From V1-33 sp964523105 (GTDB taxonomy: Bacteria; Verrucomicrobiota; Verrucomicrobiia; Verrucomicrobiales; V1-33), in contig CAZFZN010000007.1 of NCBI GenBank assembly GCA_964523105.1, forward strand, positions 153,251 through 217,250: a DNA stretch of 64,000 nucleotides. The letters are read 5' to 3'. The position numbers and the translations under genes were made by a program. Position 1 is the stretch's first letter, and each line of letters opens with the position of its first letter. This document shows, one piece after another, positions 43,621 through 53,200 of this stretch. A model generated the notes under the pieces. It saw nothing but the letters and a program-made list of their open reading frames with translations. It did no database searches and had not been told where the DNA came from.

Positions 43621-45831
43621 TTGAAACTGACCACCTTCCACCGCCTGCTCCTCAGCCCGGTCTGCCTCGCGCTCGTGCCGGTCACCGGCACGGCCGCGCC
43701 GTCTTTCCGGCACGAGGTGATGCCGCTCTTCAGTAAAATGGGGTGCAATGCCGGGGCCTGTCACGGCAGCGCCAACGGTAAAGGCAATTTGAAACTCTCC
43801 CTGCGCGGGGAGAATCCTGCGGCAGACTTTGCTGAGCTGACCCGGAACAAGAAGTCGAAGCGCCTCAACGTCGGGGATCCGCAGGCGAGCTTTCTGCTGA
43901 GGAAGCCGGCGGAACTGGTGGAGCACGAGGGCGGACAGCGGTTCGCGCCGGATTCCGAAGAATATCGTCTGCTCGAAGCATGGATCGCAGCCGGCGCAAC
44001 GGATGACCCGGAGACGCCTGCCCTCTCCACCCTGACGGTGACGCCGGCGGAATCGGTCCAGGAGTCATTGAATGTAACGCTGCGCGCCGCCGCCACGTTT
44101 TCCGACGGCACGAGCCGCGATGTCACGCGCTGGGCGGTGATGGAGCCGTCGAACCTGCTGGTCGAGGTGAGCCGCGACGGACAGGTCACCGCGCAGCGCA
44201 GCGGGGAGACCACCGTCGTCGTGCGATTCGAGCACCTTCAGGTTCCGGTGCCTCTCGCCTTCCTGCCGTCGCGTCAGGATTTTACATGGACGGCCCCGGA
44301 GCCTGCCAATTTCATCGACGAACTCGTCTGGGCGAAACTGCAAAAAGTGCGAGTGGCGCCGTCGGCGGTTTGCGACGACGTGACCTTTCTGCGGCGCGCC
44401 TATTTCGACCTCGCCGGCCGCCTGCCCTCCCGCGCCGAGGCGGAGTCCTTCACCGGCGACCCCGCGCCTGACAAACGCTCCCGGCTGGTGGACGCGCTGC
44501 TCGCCTCGCCCGATTTCGCGGAATGGTGGGCTGTGAAATGGGCGGACCTCCTCCGCATGGAGGAACGCGTGCTCGACGAAACCGGCACGCAGGAGATGCA
44601 CCGCTGGATTCGCGACAGCCTCGCGCAGGACAAGCCGATGGATGAATTCTGCCGCGAAATCCTCACAGCGCTCGGCAGCACTTACGAAAATCCGCCCGCC
44701 AACTACTACCGCGCGCTCCGCGAGGCCACGCTGCGCGCGGAAAACACCGCGCAGATTTTTCTCGGCACCCGGCTCGCCTGCGCGAAGTGCCACAATCATC
44801 CGTTCGAGCGCTGGACGCAGGACGATTACTACCGCTTCTCTGCAATATTCGACGGCATGGATTACACCGTGCTGCAAAACCGCCGCCGCGATGAAAACGA
44901 CAAACTGGAGTTCGTCGGCGAGCAGGTGGTGCACCTTGACGGCAAGCGCGTGCTCAAGGATCCCCGGACGAAGCAGGAGCCCGCCCCGGGGCTCATCGGC
45001 GACGGCGTGCCGGCGCTCGACCCCGGTCCGGAACGGCTGACCCAAATGGCCGCGTGGATGACGTCGGCGCAGCATCCGTTGTTTGCCAAAGTGCAGGTCA
45101 ATCGCGTCTGGGCGCACCTCATGGGCCGCGGACTGGTGGACCCCGTTGACGACTTTCGCCTCACCAATCCCGCCAGCAATCCGCCGCTGCTCGACGCCCT
45201 GGCCGCGCAGTTCGTGAAAGAAGGCATGAGGCTCAAACCGCTGATTCGGCTGATCTGCAGTTCCCGCACCTGGCAGCTTTCCTCCGAGCCGAACGCGACC
45301 AATGCGGACGACGAAATCAATTTCGCCCGCGCTTATGTCCGCCGCCTTCCCGCGGAGCCGCTGCTCGATGCGCTCCATGCGGCGCTCGATGTGCCGGTGG
45401 AATTGAAGTCCTATCCCGGCGCCGTGCGGTCCGTGGCCATCCCGGGAGCCCGTTTCATCACCAAATCACGCCGCCCGTCCGACGCGGAACTCTTCCTCAA
45501 GGAGTTCGGCAAGCCTCCCCGGGCCACCGCCTGCGAATGCGAACGCAGCAGCGCCAGCTCGCTCAGTCAGGTCTTCACCCTCACCAGCGGCCCGGGACTG
45601 GACCGGCTGCTGCGGAAAAAGGAAAACCGTCTCGGCGAACTGGCCCACAGCGGGAAGTCTGCGGCCGAAATCCTCACCGATCTGTTCTGGCACACCCTGA
45701 GCCGCCCGCCTTCCGAAGCGGAACAGGCCCGGCTCGTGCCGGAACTGGAAACCGCGGCTGATGCCCGCGGTTTCCTCGAGGATGTCGCGTGGAGTCTGGT
45801 GAACTCGAAGGAATTCCTGCTGCGCCGCTGA
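43621..45831 (+). CDS. DUF1549/DUF1553 planctomycete-type cytochrome protein
   Basis: The 736-residue protein has a signal peptide and a variant heme site CNAGACH (Cys42, Cys47, His48) in the PSCyt1-like domain. A Big_2-like Ig domain follows (about residues 138-225), then DUF1549 (FIDELVWAKLQKVRVAP, RRAYFDLAGRLPSR), a CAKCHNHPFE heme-like motif, and DUF1553 (QVNRVWAHLMGRGLVDP, LIRLICSSRTWQLSS). The family is typical of Planctomycetes and Verrucomicrobia and thought to act in periplasmic redox or polysaccharide breakdown. The start appears to be TTG 43621, because the encoded residues directly give a signal peptide and no ATG fits. The usual DUF1501 partner gene is missing. Confidence 0.85.
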   Translation: MKLTTFHRLLLSPVCLALVPVTGTAAPSFRHEVMPLFSKMGCNAGACHGSANGKGNLKLSLRGENPAADFAELTRNKKSKRLNVGDPQASFLLRKPAELVEHEGGQRFAPDSEEYRLLEAWIAAGATDDPETPALSTLTVTPAESVQESLNVTLRAAATFSDGTSRDVTRWAVMEPSNLLVEVSRDGQVTAQRSGETTVVVRFEHLQVPVPLAFLPSRQDFTWTAPEPANFIDELVWAKLQKVRVAPSAVCDDVTFLRRAYFDLAGRLPSRAEAESFTGDPAPDKRSRLVDALLASPDFAEWWAVKWADLLRMEERVLDETGTQEMHRWIRDSLAQDKPMDEFCREILTALGSTYENPPANYYRALREATLRAENTAQIFLGTRLACAKCHNHPFERWTQDDYYRFSAIFDGMDYTVLQNRRRDENDKLEFVGEQVVHLDGKRVLKDPRTKQEPAPGLIGDGVPALDPGPERLTQMAAWMTSAQHPLFAKVQVNRVWAHLMGRGLVDPVDDFRLTNPASNPPLLDALAAQFVKEGMRLKPLIRLICSSRTWQLSSEPNATNADDEINFARAYVRRLPAEPLLDALHAALDVPVELKSYPGAVRSVAIPGARFITKSRRPSDAELFLKEFGKPPRATACECERSSASSLSQVFTLTSGPGLDRLLRKKENRLGELAHSGKSAAEILTDLFWHTLSRPPSEAEQARLVPELETAADARGFLEDVAWSLVNSKEFLLRR

Positions 45832-45839
45832 GGCTGGGG

Positions 45840-47330
45840 CTATTCGTAGTCCCACTTCTGAATCCACGGATCGCCGGTGTCCTGCTGCAGTGATTTGAGC
45901 CGGGTCTTCAGGCGGCCGAGTTCCGTGGCGAATTTCGCATCGTCCGCGAGATTCTTCGATTCCGCGGGATCGTTCTCCAGATCGTAGAGTTCGAACGCGG
46001 GGCGCTGGATGTAGGAGGCCACCGTGCGGTTTCCGTAGAGCGCGTCGGGGCCCTTTTGATACTGCGCCTGCCATGTGGAGGCGGCCCAGAGATCCGAGGC
46101 AAACGGATAGGGGAGCGGCGCCGCGATGTTCCAAATGAGCTTCCAGCGCCGGTCGCGCACCGCCCGCATCGGATAGTACATCTGAATCTCGTGGAAGGTG
46201 TGCGAAGCCATCACCTCGCCCCAGCCGTCCCCCTGGTCCGTTCCCGCCAGGCCCAGCCATGAGCGGCCGTGGTAGCGGGTGAACTTCGGTCCCGGATTCT
46301 CACCGTGGCCGGATTTCGGCACCGGCAGCAGATGTTTCGGAGCGCGTTTGGCGGAGTCATAACCGCCGGCGGCATCGAGCAGTGTGGGAGTGAGGTCGGC
46401 GTGGGAAATCATGGCGTCGTTGACCCTGCCGCCCGCCGCGCCGGGCACTTTGACCACCAAAGGCACGTGCAGGCCCGCCTCGTAAACCGTCGTCTTCGCG
46501 CCGGGAAACGCCATGCCGTGATCCGCCGTGAACACGATCATCGTCCGCTCGTACTGGCCCGCGGCTTTGAGCGCTGCCACGAGCGCTCCCAGGGCTTTGT
46601 CGGTGCGCGTACAGCTTTGATAGTACTGCGCCAGCTCGCGGCGGCATTCCGGTGTGTCAGGAAGAAACGCGGGAACCGGCAGCTTCGCCGGATCGTACTC
46701 GACCTCCTCCGTGCCCGGCCAGGACTGGCCCGGCGGCGGGTTTCCGAAACGGTTGGCCTTCAGCTTTTCCGGGGCGCTCTCCACCACCTCACCGCTGCGG
46801 TGAGGATCGGTGGTCCAGAAGCAGAGAAAAAACGGCTGGTCCGACTTTTCCTCGAACAGCGGACGGCAGGCCTCGACCCAGCGCGGCGTATTATGGGTGC
46901 CGGCGGACTTCAGCCAGCGCTCGAATCCGTAAACGGATTCCGGCGCCACATGCAGCTTTCCGATGTGAGCCGTCCGGTAGCCGAGTGCTTTGAGCTGCAG
47001 CGGGAGGCTCAGCGCCGCGCAGCCGGCAAAAGTTTCGAACTTGTGATAGTCGTGCGTATGCCCGTACTGGCCGTTGGCGTGATTGTGCAGGCCCGTGAGC
47101 AGCACCGACCGGCTCGCAGAGCACGAAGCCGTGGTGGCGAAGGCCCTTGTAAAGCGCGTGCCCTCTTTGGCCAGGGCGTCCAGATGCGGGGTCTGAATGA
47201 GCGGCGAGCCATAGCACCCGGCCACGGGACTCTGGTCATCGGTGACGAAGAGAACGATGTTCGGCCGCGGCGCCGCGGCGGCGGACATGGCGCAACAAGC
47301 GGCCAGCAGAAGTGTCAGCAAAGATTTCAT
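45840..47330 (-). CDS. Secreted sulfatase (S1 family, CSASR type)
   Basis: The 496-residue protein has a signal peptide and sulfatase hallmarks: PNIVLFVTDDQ with Asp31/Asp32 for calcium, and CSASR (Cys70 to be converted to formylglycine, Arg74). The Ser-Ala variant of the CxPxR motif and GHTHDYHKFETF resemble heparan N-sulfatase-type enzymes (S1_8). It probably removes sulfate from sulfated glycans. It lies 18 bases downstream of a second sulfatase on the same strand, forming an operon. No formylglycine-generating enzyme is in the window. Confidence 0.88.
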   Translation of the reverse strand: MKSLLTLLLAACCAMSAAAAPRPNIVLFVTDDQSPVAGCYGSPLIQTPHLDALAKEGTRFTRAFATTASCSASRSVLLTGLHNHANGQYGHTHDYHKFETFAGCAALSLPLQLKALGYRTAHIGKLHVAPESVYGFERWLKSAGTHNTPRWVEACRPLFEEKSDQPFFLCFWTTDPHRSGEVVESAPEKLKANRFGNPPPGQSWPGTEEVEYDPAKLPVPAFLPDTPECRRELAQYYQSCTRTDKALGALVAALKAAGQYERTMIVFTADHGMAFPGAKTTVYEAGLHVPLVVKVPGAAGGRVNDAMISHADLTPTLLDAAGGYDSAKRAPKHLLPVPKSGHGENPGPKFTRYHGRSWLGLAGTDQGDGWGEVMASHTFHEIQMYYPMRAVRDRRWKLIWNIAAPLPYPFASDLWAASTWQAQYQKGPDALYGNRTVASYIQRPAFELYDLENDPAESKNLADDAKFATELGRLKTRLKSLQQDTGDPWIQKWDYE

Positions 47331-47348
47331 GGCGTGTGGGGAATGAGA

Positions 47349-49043
47349 TTACTCTGCGCCCCCGCGTTCCCGCCACGGCCAGGGAAGCACGTGCGCCCGC
47401 TTTCCCCATGCCTCCCACTTCGCCGCGAGGTCTTTGACGCGCCCTGGCTCGGTGGCAGCGAGGTTCTGCGACTCCGTGCGGTCGTTCGCGAGATCGTAGA
47501 GTTCCCACGCGCCGCGCGGACCTTTGGCCACGAGCTTCCAGTCGCCCTCACGAATGGCGCGGTTTCCTTCATGCTCCCAGACGAGCGGCTTGGTTCGCTC
47601 CAAAGTCCCGCCGGTGAGCAGAGGCACCAGGCTCGCGCCCTCCAGCGGCACCAGTGCGGTGCCGCCGTGTTCCGCAGGATACGCCGCACCGGCGGCGTCG
47701 AGGCACGTCGCCATGATGTCGGGCAACTGTCCCGGGGCGCCAATGAGGCGGCCGCCGTTGTCCTGTGTTGCTTTCAATCGCGCCGGCCAGTGGACGATGA
47801 GCGGCGTGGCGATGCCGCCTTCGTGCACCCAGTGCTTGTATTCGCGGAAGGGCGTGTTGCTCACCGACGCCCAGCCGCGGCCGTAGGCCACGTAAGTATC
47901 CGCCGGGCCCGGCATCACGCCCCGGCCCTGACGTACCGGCCAGCCGTCGCGCGTTTGCTTCGGCGTGCTGTTGAACTGGAATTCCTCCGCACTCATCGGC
48001 GTCAGCGCCGGCTTCTCCGCTTTGGCCGTTCCTTTCGGCCCGCGACCGTTCCCCTCCGCGCAGCCGCCGTTGTCCTGCAGATAAAAGATGAGCGTGTTGT
48101 CGAGCTGCCCCTGTTGCTTCAACTCCGCCACGATGCGCCCGATCCCCTGGTCCATGCAGTCCACCATCGCGGCATAGACCTCCATGCAGCGCGCTTCCCA
48201 TGCCTTGTCAGGAACGGCGTCCCATTCCTCCGGCAGCGGTGCTGGCTGCCACTTCGCGTCCACCAGTCCCAGTTGTCTCTGCTTCGCCAGCCGCGCCTGA
48301 CTGATCGCGGCGTAGCCCGCATCATAGCGCCCGCGGAATTTCGCAATGTCCGCCTCCTTTGCATGCATCGGCCAGTGCGCCGCCGTGTAGGGCACATAGA
48401 GAAAGAACGGCTGCTGCGCATGGTCGCGCGCGTGCTCCCGGATGAACCGCACTGCATGATCACTGATCGCATCGGTGTAGTAGTACTCCGCCGGCTTGTA
48501 GTCAGGATCGCTGAAAGCCGTGATCTGTTTGTCATCGCGCACCAGCGCACTCGGATCCCAATAACTCCCCGCGCCGTGGATGGTGCCATAGAACCGGTCG
48601 AACCCGCGCTGCCGCGGCCAGTTCGACTGGTCCTCGAGTTTCTTTGCCGTCTGCCCCGGCGTCACATGCCACTTGCCTGTCATGTACGTGCGATAACCCG
48701 CGGGCCGCAGCGCTTCGGCGATGGTGACACAGCGGCGGTTCAGATTCCCGCGGTATCCCTCCAGTCCCTTGTCCTCCATCATGTGCCCGATGCCCGCCTG
48801 ATGCGGATGCAGCCCCGTGAGCAGCGACGCCCGGGTCGGACAACAGCGCGCCGTATTGTAAAACTGCGTGAACCGCGCCCCGCCCCTGGCCAGCGCGTCG
48901 AGATTCGGCGTGGCAATCTCCCCGCCATAACAGCCGATGTCGGAAAAACCCATGTCATCGCTGAGGATGACGATGAGGTTCGGCTTCGTCGCCGCAGTAG
49001 CGAAGGCGCAGAGAGCAGTCAAAATCGAGCAGAGTAGTTTCAT
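47349..49043 (-). CDS. Secreted arylsulfatase (S1 family, CCPTR type)
   Basis: The 564-residue protein has a signal peptide (MKLLCSILTALCAFATAA), the metal-binding SDDMGFSDIGCYGGE and the formylglycine motif CCPTR (Cys67, Pro69, Arg71), then HPHQAGIGHMM, TGKWHVTPG and FYVPYTAAHWPMH-like regions of type I sulfatases. The start is the ATG complementary to 49041-49043; further upstream the frame lacks signal features. First gene of the two-sulfatase operon. Substrate unknown, but arylsulfatases of this subgroup are abundant in marine and soil glycan degraders. Confidence 0.88.
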   Translation of the reverse strand: MKLLCSILTALCAFATAATKPNLIVILSDDMGFSDIGCYGGEIATPNLDALARGGARFTQFYNTARCCPTRASLLTGLHPHQAGIGHMMEDKGLEGYRGNLNRRCVTIAEALRPAGYRTYMTGKWHVTPGQTAKKLEDQSNWPRQRGFDRFYGTIHGAGSYWDPSALVRDDKQITAFSDPDYKPAEYYYTDAISDHAVRFIREHARDHAQQPFFLYVPYTAAHWPMHAKEADIAKFRGRYDAGYAAISQARLAKQRQLGLVDAKWQPAPLPEEWDAVPDKAWEARCMEVYAAMVDCMDQGIGRIVAELKQQGQLDNTLIFYLQDNGGCAEGNGRGPKGTAKAEKPALTPMSAEEFQFNSTPKQTRDGWPVRQGRGVMPGPADTYVAYGRGWASVSNTPFREYKHWVHEGGIATPLIVHWPARLKATQDNGGRLIGAPGQLPDIMATCLDAAGAAYPAEHGGTALVPLEGASLVPLLTGGTLERTKPLVWEHEGNRAIREGDWKLVAKGPRGAWELYDLANDRTESQNLAATEPGRVKDLAAKWEAWGKRAHVLPWPWRERGGAE

Positions 49044-49143
49044 GGTGAGGAATGATAATCTGCCGGCGTCTTCCACCGGTCCGGCCATCATGAACGTGCT
49101 CCACGGCAAAGCCACGCTGGCAACCTCCGCGCCCGCGTGCCGC

Positions 49144-49623
49144 CTACCGCACCGCCGCAATCGTCACCGCTGACCCGGGACGCCCCGCCTGGAGTTCGAT
49201 GCGTTCGCCAGCGCGGCGGCGCATCAGTTTGGCTCCCAGCGGAGAAGCCGCAGTGATGACCAGCACCTCCGTTCCGTCGCATGTCACTTCCGTGCCTCCC
49301 GCCGCCGGGCCGATAAAATAATGCTGCGTGCCGTCGGCTCCCGTCAGTGAAACCAGCGCTCCCTCACCCACTCCATCCCCTGGCGCGAATGCCCTCGGCG
49401 TCAGTGATTCAAACTCCCGCAGCGCCTCCATCGTCTCCGCCACCCGAAAAGCCTGACCGCGGGCCAAATAGGAAGCCTCCAGGTTCCGCGTGTCATACTT
49501 GTTCTCCGCTTTGCTGTCCGGATCCGTCGCCGCCGCCGTCGTCGCCCGCGCCGCAGTGGTGCCCGCGGCAAGCAGCTCGCGCAGATGCGCCGCGATGGCT
49601 TGGATGAGTTCGCCTTTATTCAC
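49144..49623 (-). CDS. GreA/GreB-type elongation factor-like protein
   Basis: The 159-residue protein has the FKBP-like C-terminal fold of GreA/GreB factors (GEGALVSLTGADGTQHYFIGP, SPLGAKLMRRRAGE), preceded by a short helical part with ENKYDTRNLEASYLARGQ, a segment found in the shorter GreA/GreB-like proteins rather than in canonical GreA. It may bind RNA polymerase. The likely start is GTG complementary to 49621-49623 (NKGELIQAIAAHL follows). The longer frame upstream is Cys/Arg-rich and not part of it. Confidence 0.75.
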   Translation of the reverse strand: MNKGELIQAIAAHLRELLAAGTTAARATTAAATDPDSKAENKYDTRNLEASYLARGQAFRVAETMEALREFESLTPRAFAPGDGVGEGALVSLTGADGTQHYFIGPAAGGTEVTCDGTEVLVITAASPLGAKLMRRRAGERIELQAGRPGSAVTIAAVR

Positions 49624-50266
49624 GGGCGGTTCGTGAAGGCAGTCCGCCCCGCCGGCAACCGAAAGCCGGTTCACCGCCAGCGCTCTTCGCAGGGAACGAG
49701 GGTATCGCGGTGACAAAGAACGACGGGGCACACGGCACAAAACCCGTGGCGCGGGCACGCTTCCGCGATCCGGCGAACCGCTTCCAGGACCCTTGCGAAG
49801 ACGTCCCGGCCCCCGGCTGCCTCCCTGGTCCACAAAGAGCCCGCTGCGGAGAAATCTGTGCCGCGCGACAGCGCATACTGAGAACGCCTCATTGAGGCCC
49901 GGACCGACGGCAAAGAGGCCGCGTATTGATTCCCCCCGCCGAGTGACGGCCGATCGGTGCAATTTCGGGTTCTGCATGGATGCAGGATTGCCGCGGATGG
50001 GGGACCGCAGGGCCAGGGAAGGATGGTGTCCGGCAGGAAGCGCCCGAACCTTCATGCCGCACCCCCACTGTCCGCAAAACGCGGCGCTGCAATGCAGCAA
50101 ATGGCAGCAGGACCCTGCTGGCGCTCGCGATTTCCCTCCTGTCCCTGTGCCGCGCGAAATGTCACTTTTCCCGACGCATCGCATCTTGACCCGCAGAGCA
50201 CGGCCCGCGTAATCTGTTGCTGCAACCGCCCGCCGGCCCTGGCGCGGGTAATTCTCCCTCCCACCC
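49624..50266. other. 643-bp region without a convincing gene
   Basis: I see no recognisable gene, RNA or repeat. A minus-strand frame at 49671-49913 would give an 80-residue Cys-rich peptide (ACPRHGFCAVCPVVLC near its end) with a plausible ATG, but nothing else supports it. The region also holds the promoter of the next giant gene, not recognised. Confidence 0.35.
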
Positions 50267-53200
50267 ATGCCCCAGTCAGCCCATGCCGTGACGGCCGGAA
50301 TCGCCGTCGGCCTGTTACTCTGCGCGCCCGGTTTCGCCGCGCCGGTCATCAGTGAAATCATGTATCGCCCCGGCACCGGCTATCCGGAAGTCACGGCGCT
50401 GGAATACATCGAGATCCACAATCCGGACACAATGGCGGTGGACATGAGCGGCTGGGCGCTGCGGACGGGCGTGAACTACACGTTTCCGGCGGGCACGAAC
50501 CTGGAAGCCGGAGGCTATCTCGTCGTGGCGGCGAACCCGGGGGCGCTGCAGTCGGTCTTTGGCAGTGTCAGTGTCATCGGCCCGTGGCCGGCGGACAACT
50601 CGCTCTCCAACAACGGCGAGAAAATCACCCTGTCCATGCCCGGCGCGGCCGCCGGTAACTGGGACAAGGTGGACGAAGTGACGTATGCCAGCGAAGGCGA
50701 CTGGGCGCAGCGCGTGCGCGAGAGCACCTACGGGGGCTGGGACTGGAGCACGCCCGCCAGCGGCGGCGGAAAATCGCTGGAGCTGCGCAATCCCGCGCTG
50801 AGCAACGACAACGGCCAGAACTGGGCGCCGAGCACGGCCTCGAACGGCGGCACGCCGGGTGCGCAGAATACGGTTCACACCGCCAATGTGCCTCCGATCA
50901 TCAAGGCGGTGAAGCATTCGCCGGCGGTGCCGACGAGCTCCCAGAGTGTCAGGATTTCCTGCGAAGTGAACGACGAAGCCCCCGCCGCGGACCGCACCGC
51001 CACGCTCTTCTGGCGCAATGCCACCACGACGTCGCAGCAGGTTTTCTCCAGCACGGCCATGAGCAATGACGGAAACGGCAAACTCACGGCCGTGCTCCCG
51101 CCCGCTCCGGACAAGACGATTATCGAATTCTACATTTCCAGCACCGACGGAAACAGCGCGCGCAACTGGCCGGCACCCACCAGCGAAGGACAGATTGCGA
51201 ACTGTCAGCTGCAGTTCGACAACGAGCCGCTCTCCACCACGGCCGATGTCTATCGACTCACGCTCACCGCCGCGGAGAACAATGACTTCAACAACGTCAA
51301 TTCGAGCAGCGACCGGCAGTTCAACCAGACGCTCATCGTGCAGCGCGGCACGGAGTCCTCCATCATTTACCGGGGCTCGATGCGCATCCGCGGCAACAGC
51401 AGCCGCAGCTATCAGTTCAAGCCGCTGCGCGTATCCCTGCCCAATGACGATCCGCTCGACGGCGTGACGCGCTTCAATCTCAATCCCAAAGCGCCGTTTC
51501 TGCAATACCTCGGCATGCGGTGTTTTCAGGCTGCGGGACTGCCGGCTTCCGACGTGATCCCGGTGGAGTTGCGCCGCAACGGACGGGAGGACACCACCAG
51601 CGGCGGCAGCACGCCCGACTATGGCCTGTGGGTCCGCATGGAGGAACTCGGCGGCGAAATGGTGGACAATCACTGGCCGGAGGCCAACTCCGGCAACATT
51701 TACAAGAAGGGCCGGCCCGACGAATTCTGGCGGAGCACGGAGGGCGCACCCTCGAATCCCGACGGCCTGCTCGACGGGTGGAGCAAGCAGAACAACAGCG
51801 CCGCGAACGACTGGAGCGACCTGACGACTTTCTTCCAGACCTGGCAGACGACCGCCGCCTCCCACTTTCCCGCAGCTCCGCCGGGCGATGCGGCCAACGC
51901 CTCATGGAACGGCGTGCCCTTCGACGGCGGCGAGGTGGAGGTGCTGGATAACGTCTCCGACACGGCGCAGTGGGCGCGCTGGTTTGCCATGATGACCCTG
52001 CTCCAGTCCAACGAGACGAATATTTCCAACGGTCAGGATGACGACTACGCCTGCTATTTCGTGCCGGCTCCGGGCGGCCTGCGGCGCATGCAGCTGCTGC
52101 CGCACGATCTCGACACCGTTTTCGGAATGGGCGACAGTCCGCTCAGCCCATCGGACCGGGGGCTCTACGACTCGACCGAGCAGGGCTCGGCCTTCCGCAC
52201 GCTGCAGCCGCTCATGGGCACCTCCTCGAACCCGGGGAATTCCTCCTTCCGCACCCGTTATCACAATGCGGTCAGAGAGTTGTGCGGCACGGTGTTCAAT
52301 CCGGCGACGTTCCCCGGCTTCGTGGATTACCAACTCGGAGCGTGGGCGCCGCCGAACATCCGGACGGACATCGTCAACTTCATGGCGGCGCGCAGCACTC
52401 ATCTGCTGGGGCTCATCGGTTCCGGCCCGCTCGCTCCGCCGCCGCCGTCCGCCAGCTTTTCCCAGACCAAACCGCACGGCGCACTCATCCTCTCAGAAAT
52501 TCTCGCCGCCAATGTCTCCGCCTACGCCCACGACGGCGGATTCCCTGATCTGATAGAACTGCAGAACACCGGTCCGTCAGAGCTGGACCTGGGCGGCATG
52601 TCCCTGACCGACGATCCCGAGGCGCCGCAGAAGTTTGTCTTCGCGCCCGGCACCATGCTCGGGGCCGGGGCGATGCTGCTGGTCATCGCGGACAGCAACT
52701 TCGCAGGCCCGGGCCTGCACACCGGCTTCGCTCTCAGCCAGACCGGCGACACCCTCCATCTCTTCGACGCACCGGCACGCGGCGGGGCGGAACTCGACTC
52801 CGTGACCTTCGGCCCCCAGGCCGCAGACTATTCCATCGGCCGCACCGGGGCGAATCTGAATACCCTGACGCTTTGCACTCCGAGCCCCGGCGCCGCCAAC
52901 ACCGCCCTCACTACAGCCCAGCCCGGCGGGCTGCGCATCAACGAGTGGGCCACCAATCCCGATTTTCGTCTCAACGATGACTTCATCGAGATCCACAATC
53001 CGGGCGCGGCGCCAGTGGCCATGGGCGCCATGCGGCTCACCGATGATTTCATCAATTACCCCCAGAAGCACGTGCTGCCGGTGCTGAGTTTCATCGGCCC
53101 CGGCGGATTCCACGTCTTCAAGGCCAAAGGCAATGACGCCTCGCCGGACGACCCGTCGGAGCTGCCCTTCGCGCTCGACAGCACGTTCGGCGGCGCGGCC

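Noticed and set aside
46269..49037. 922-codon open frame antisense to the two sulfatases
   Set aside because: It runs across two intact sulfatase genes with catalytic motifs and reads as Arg-rich noise.
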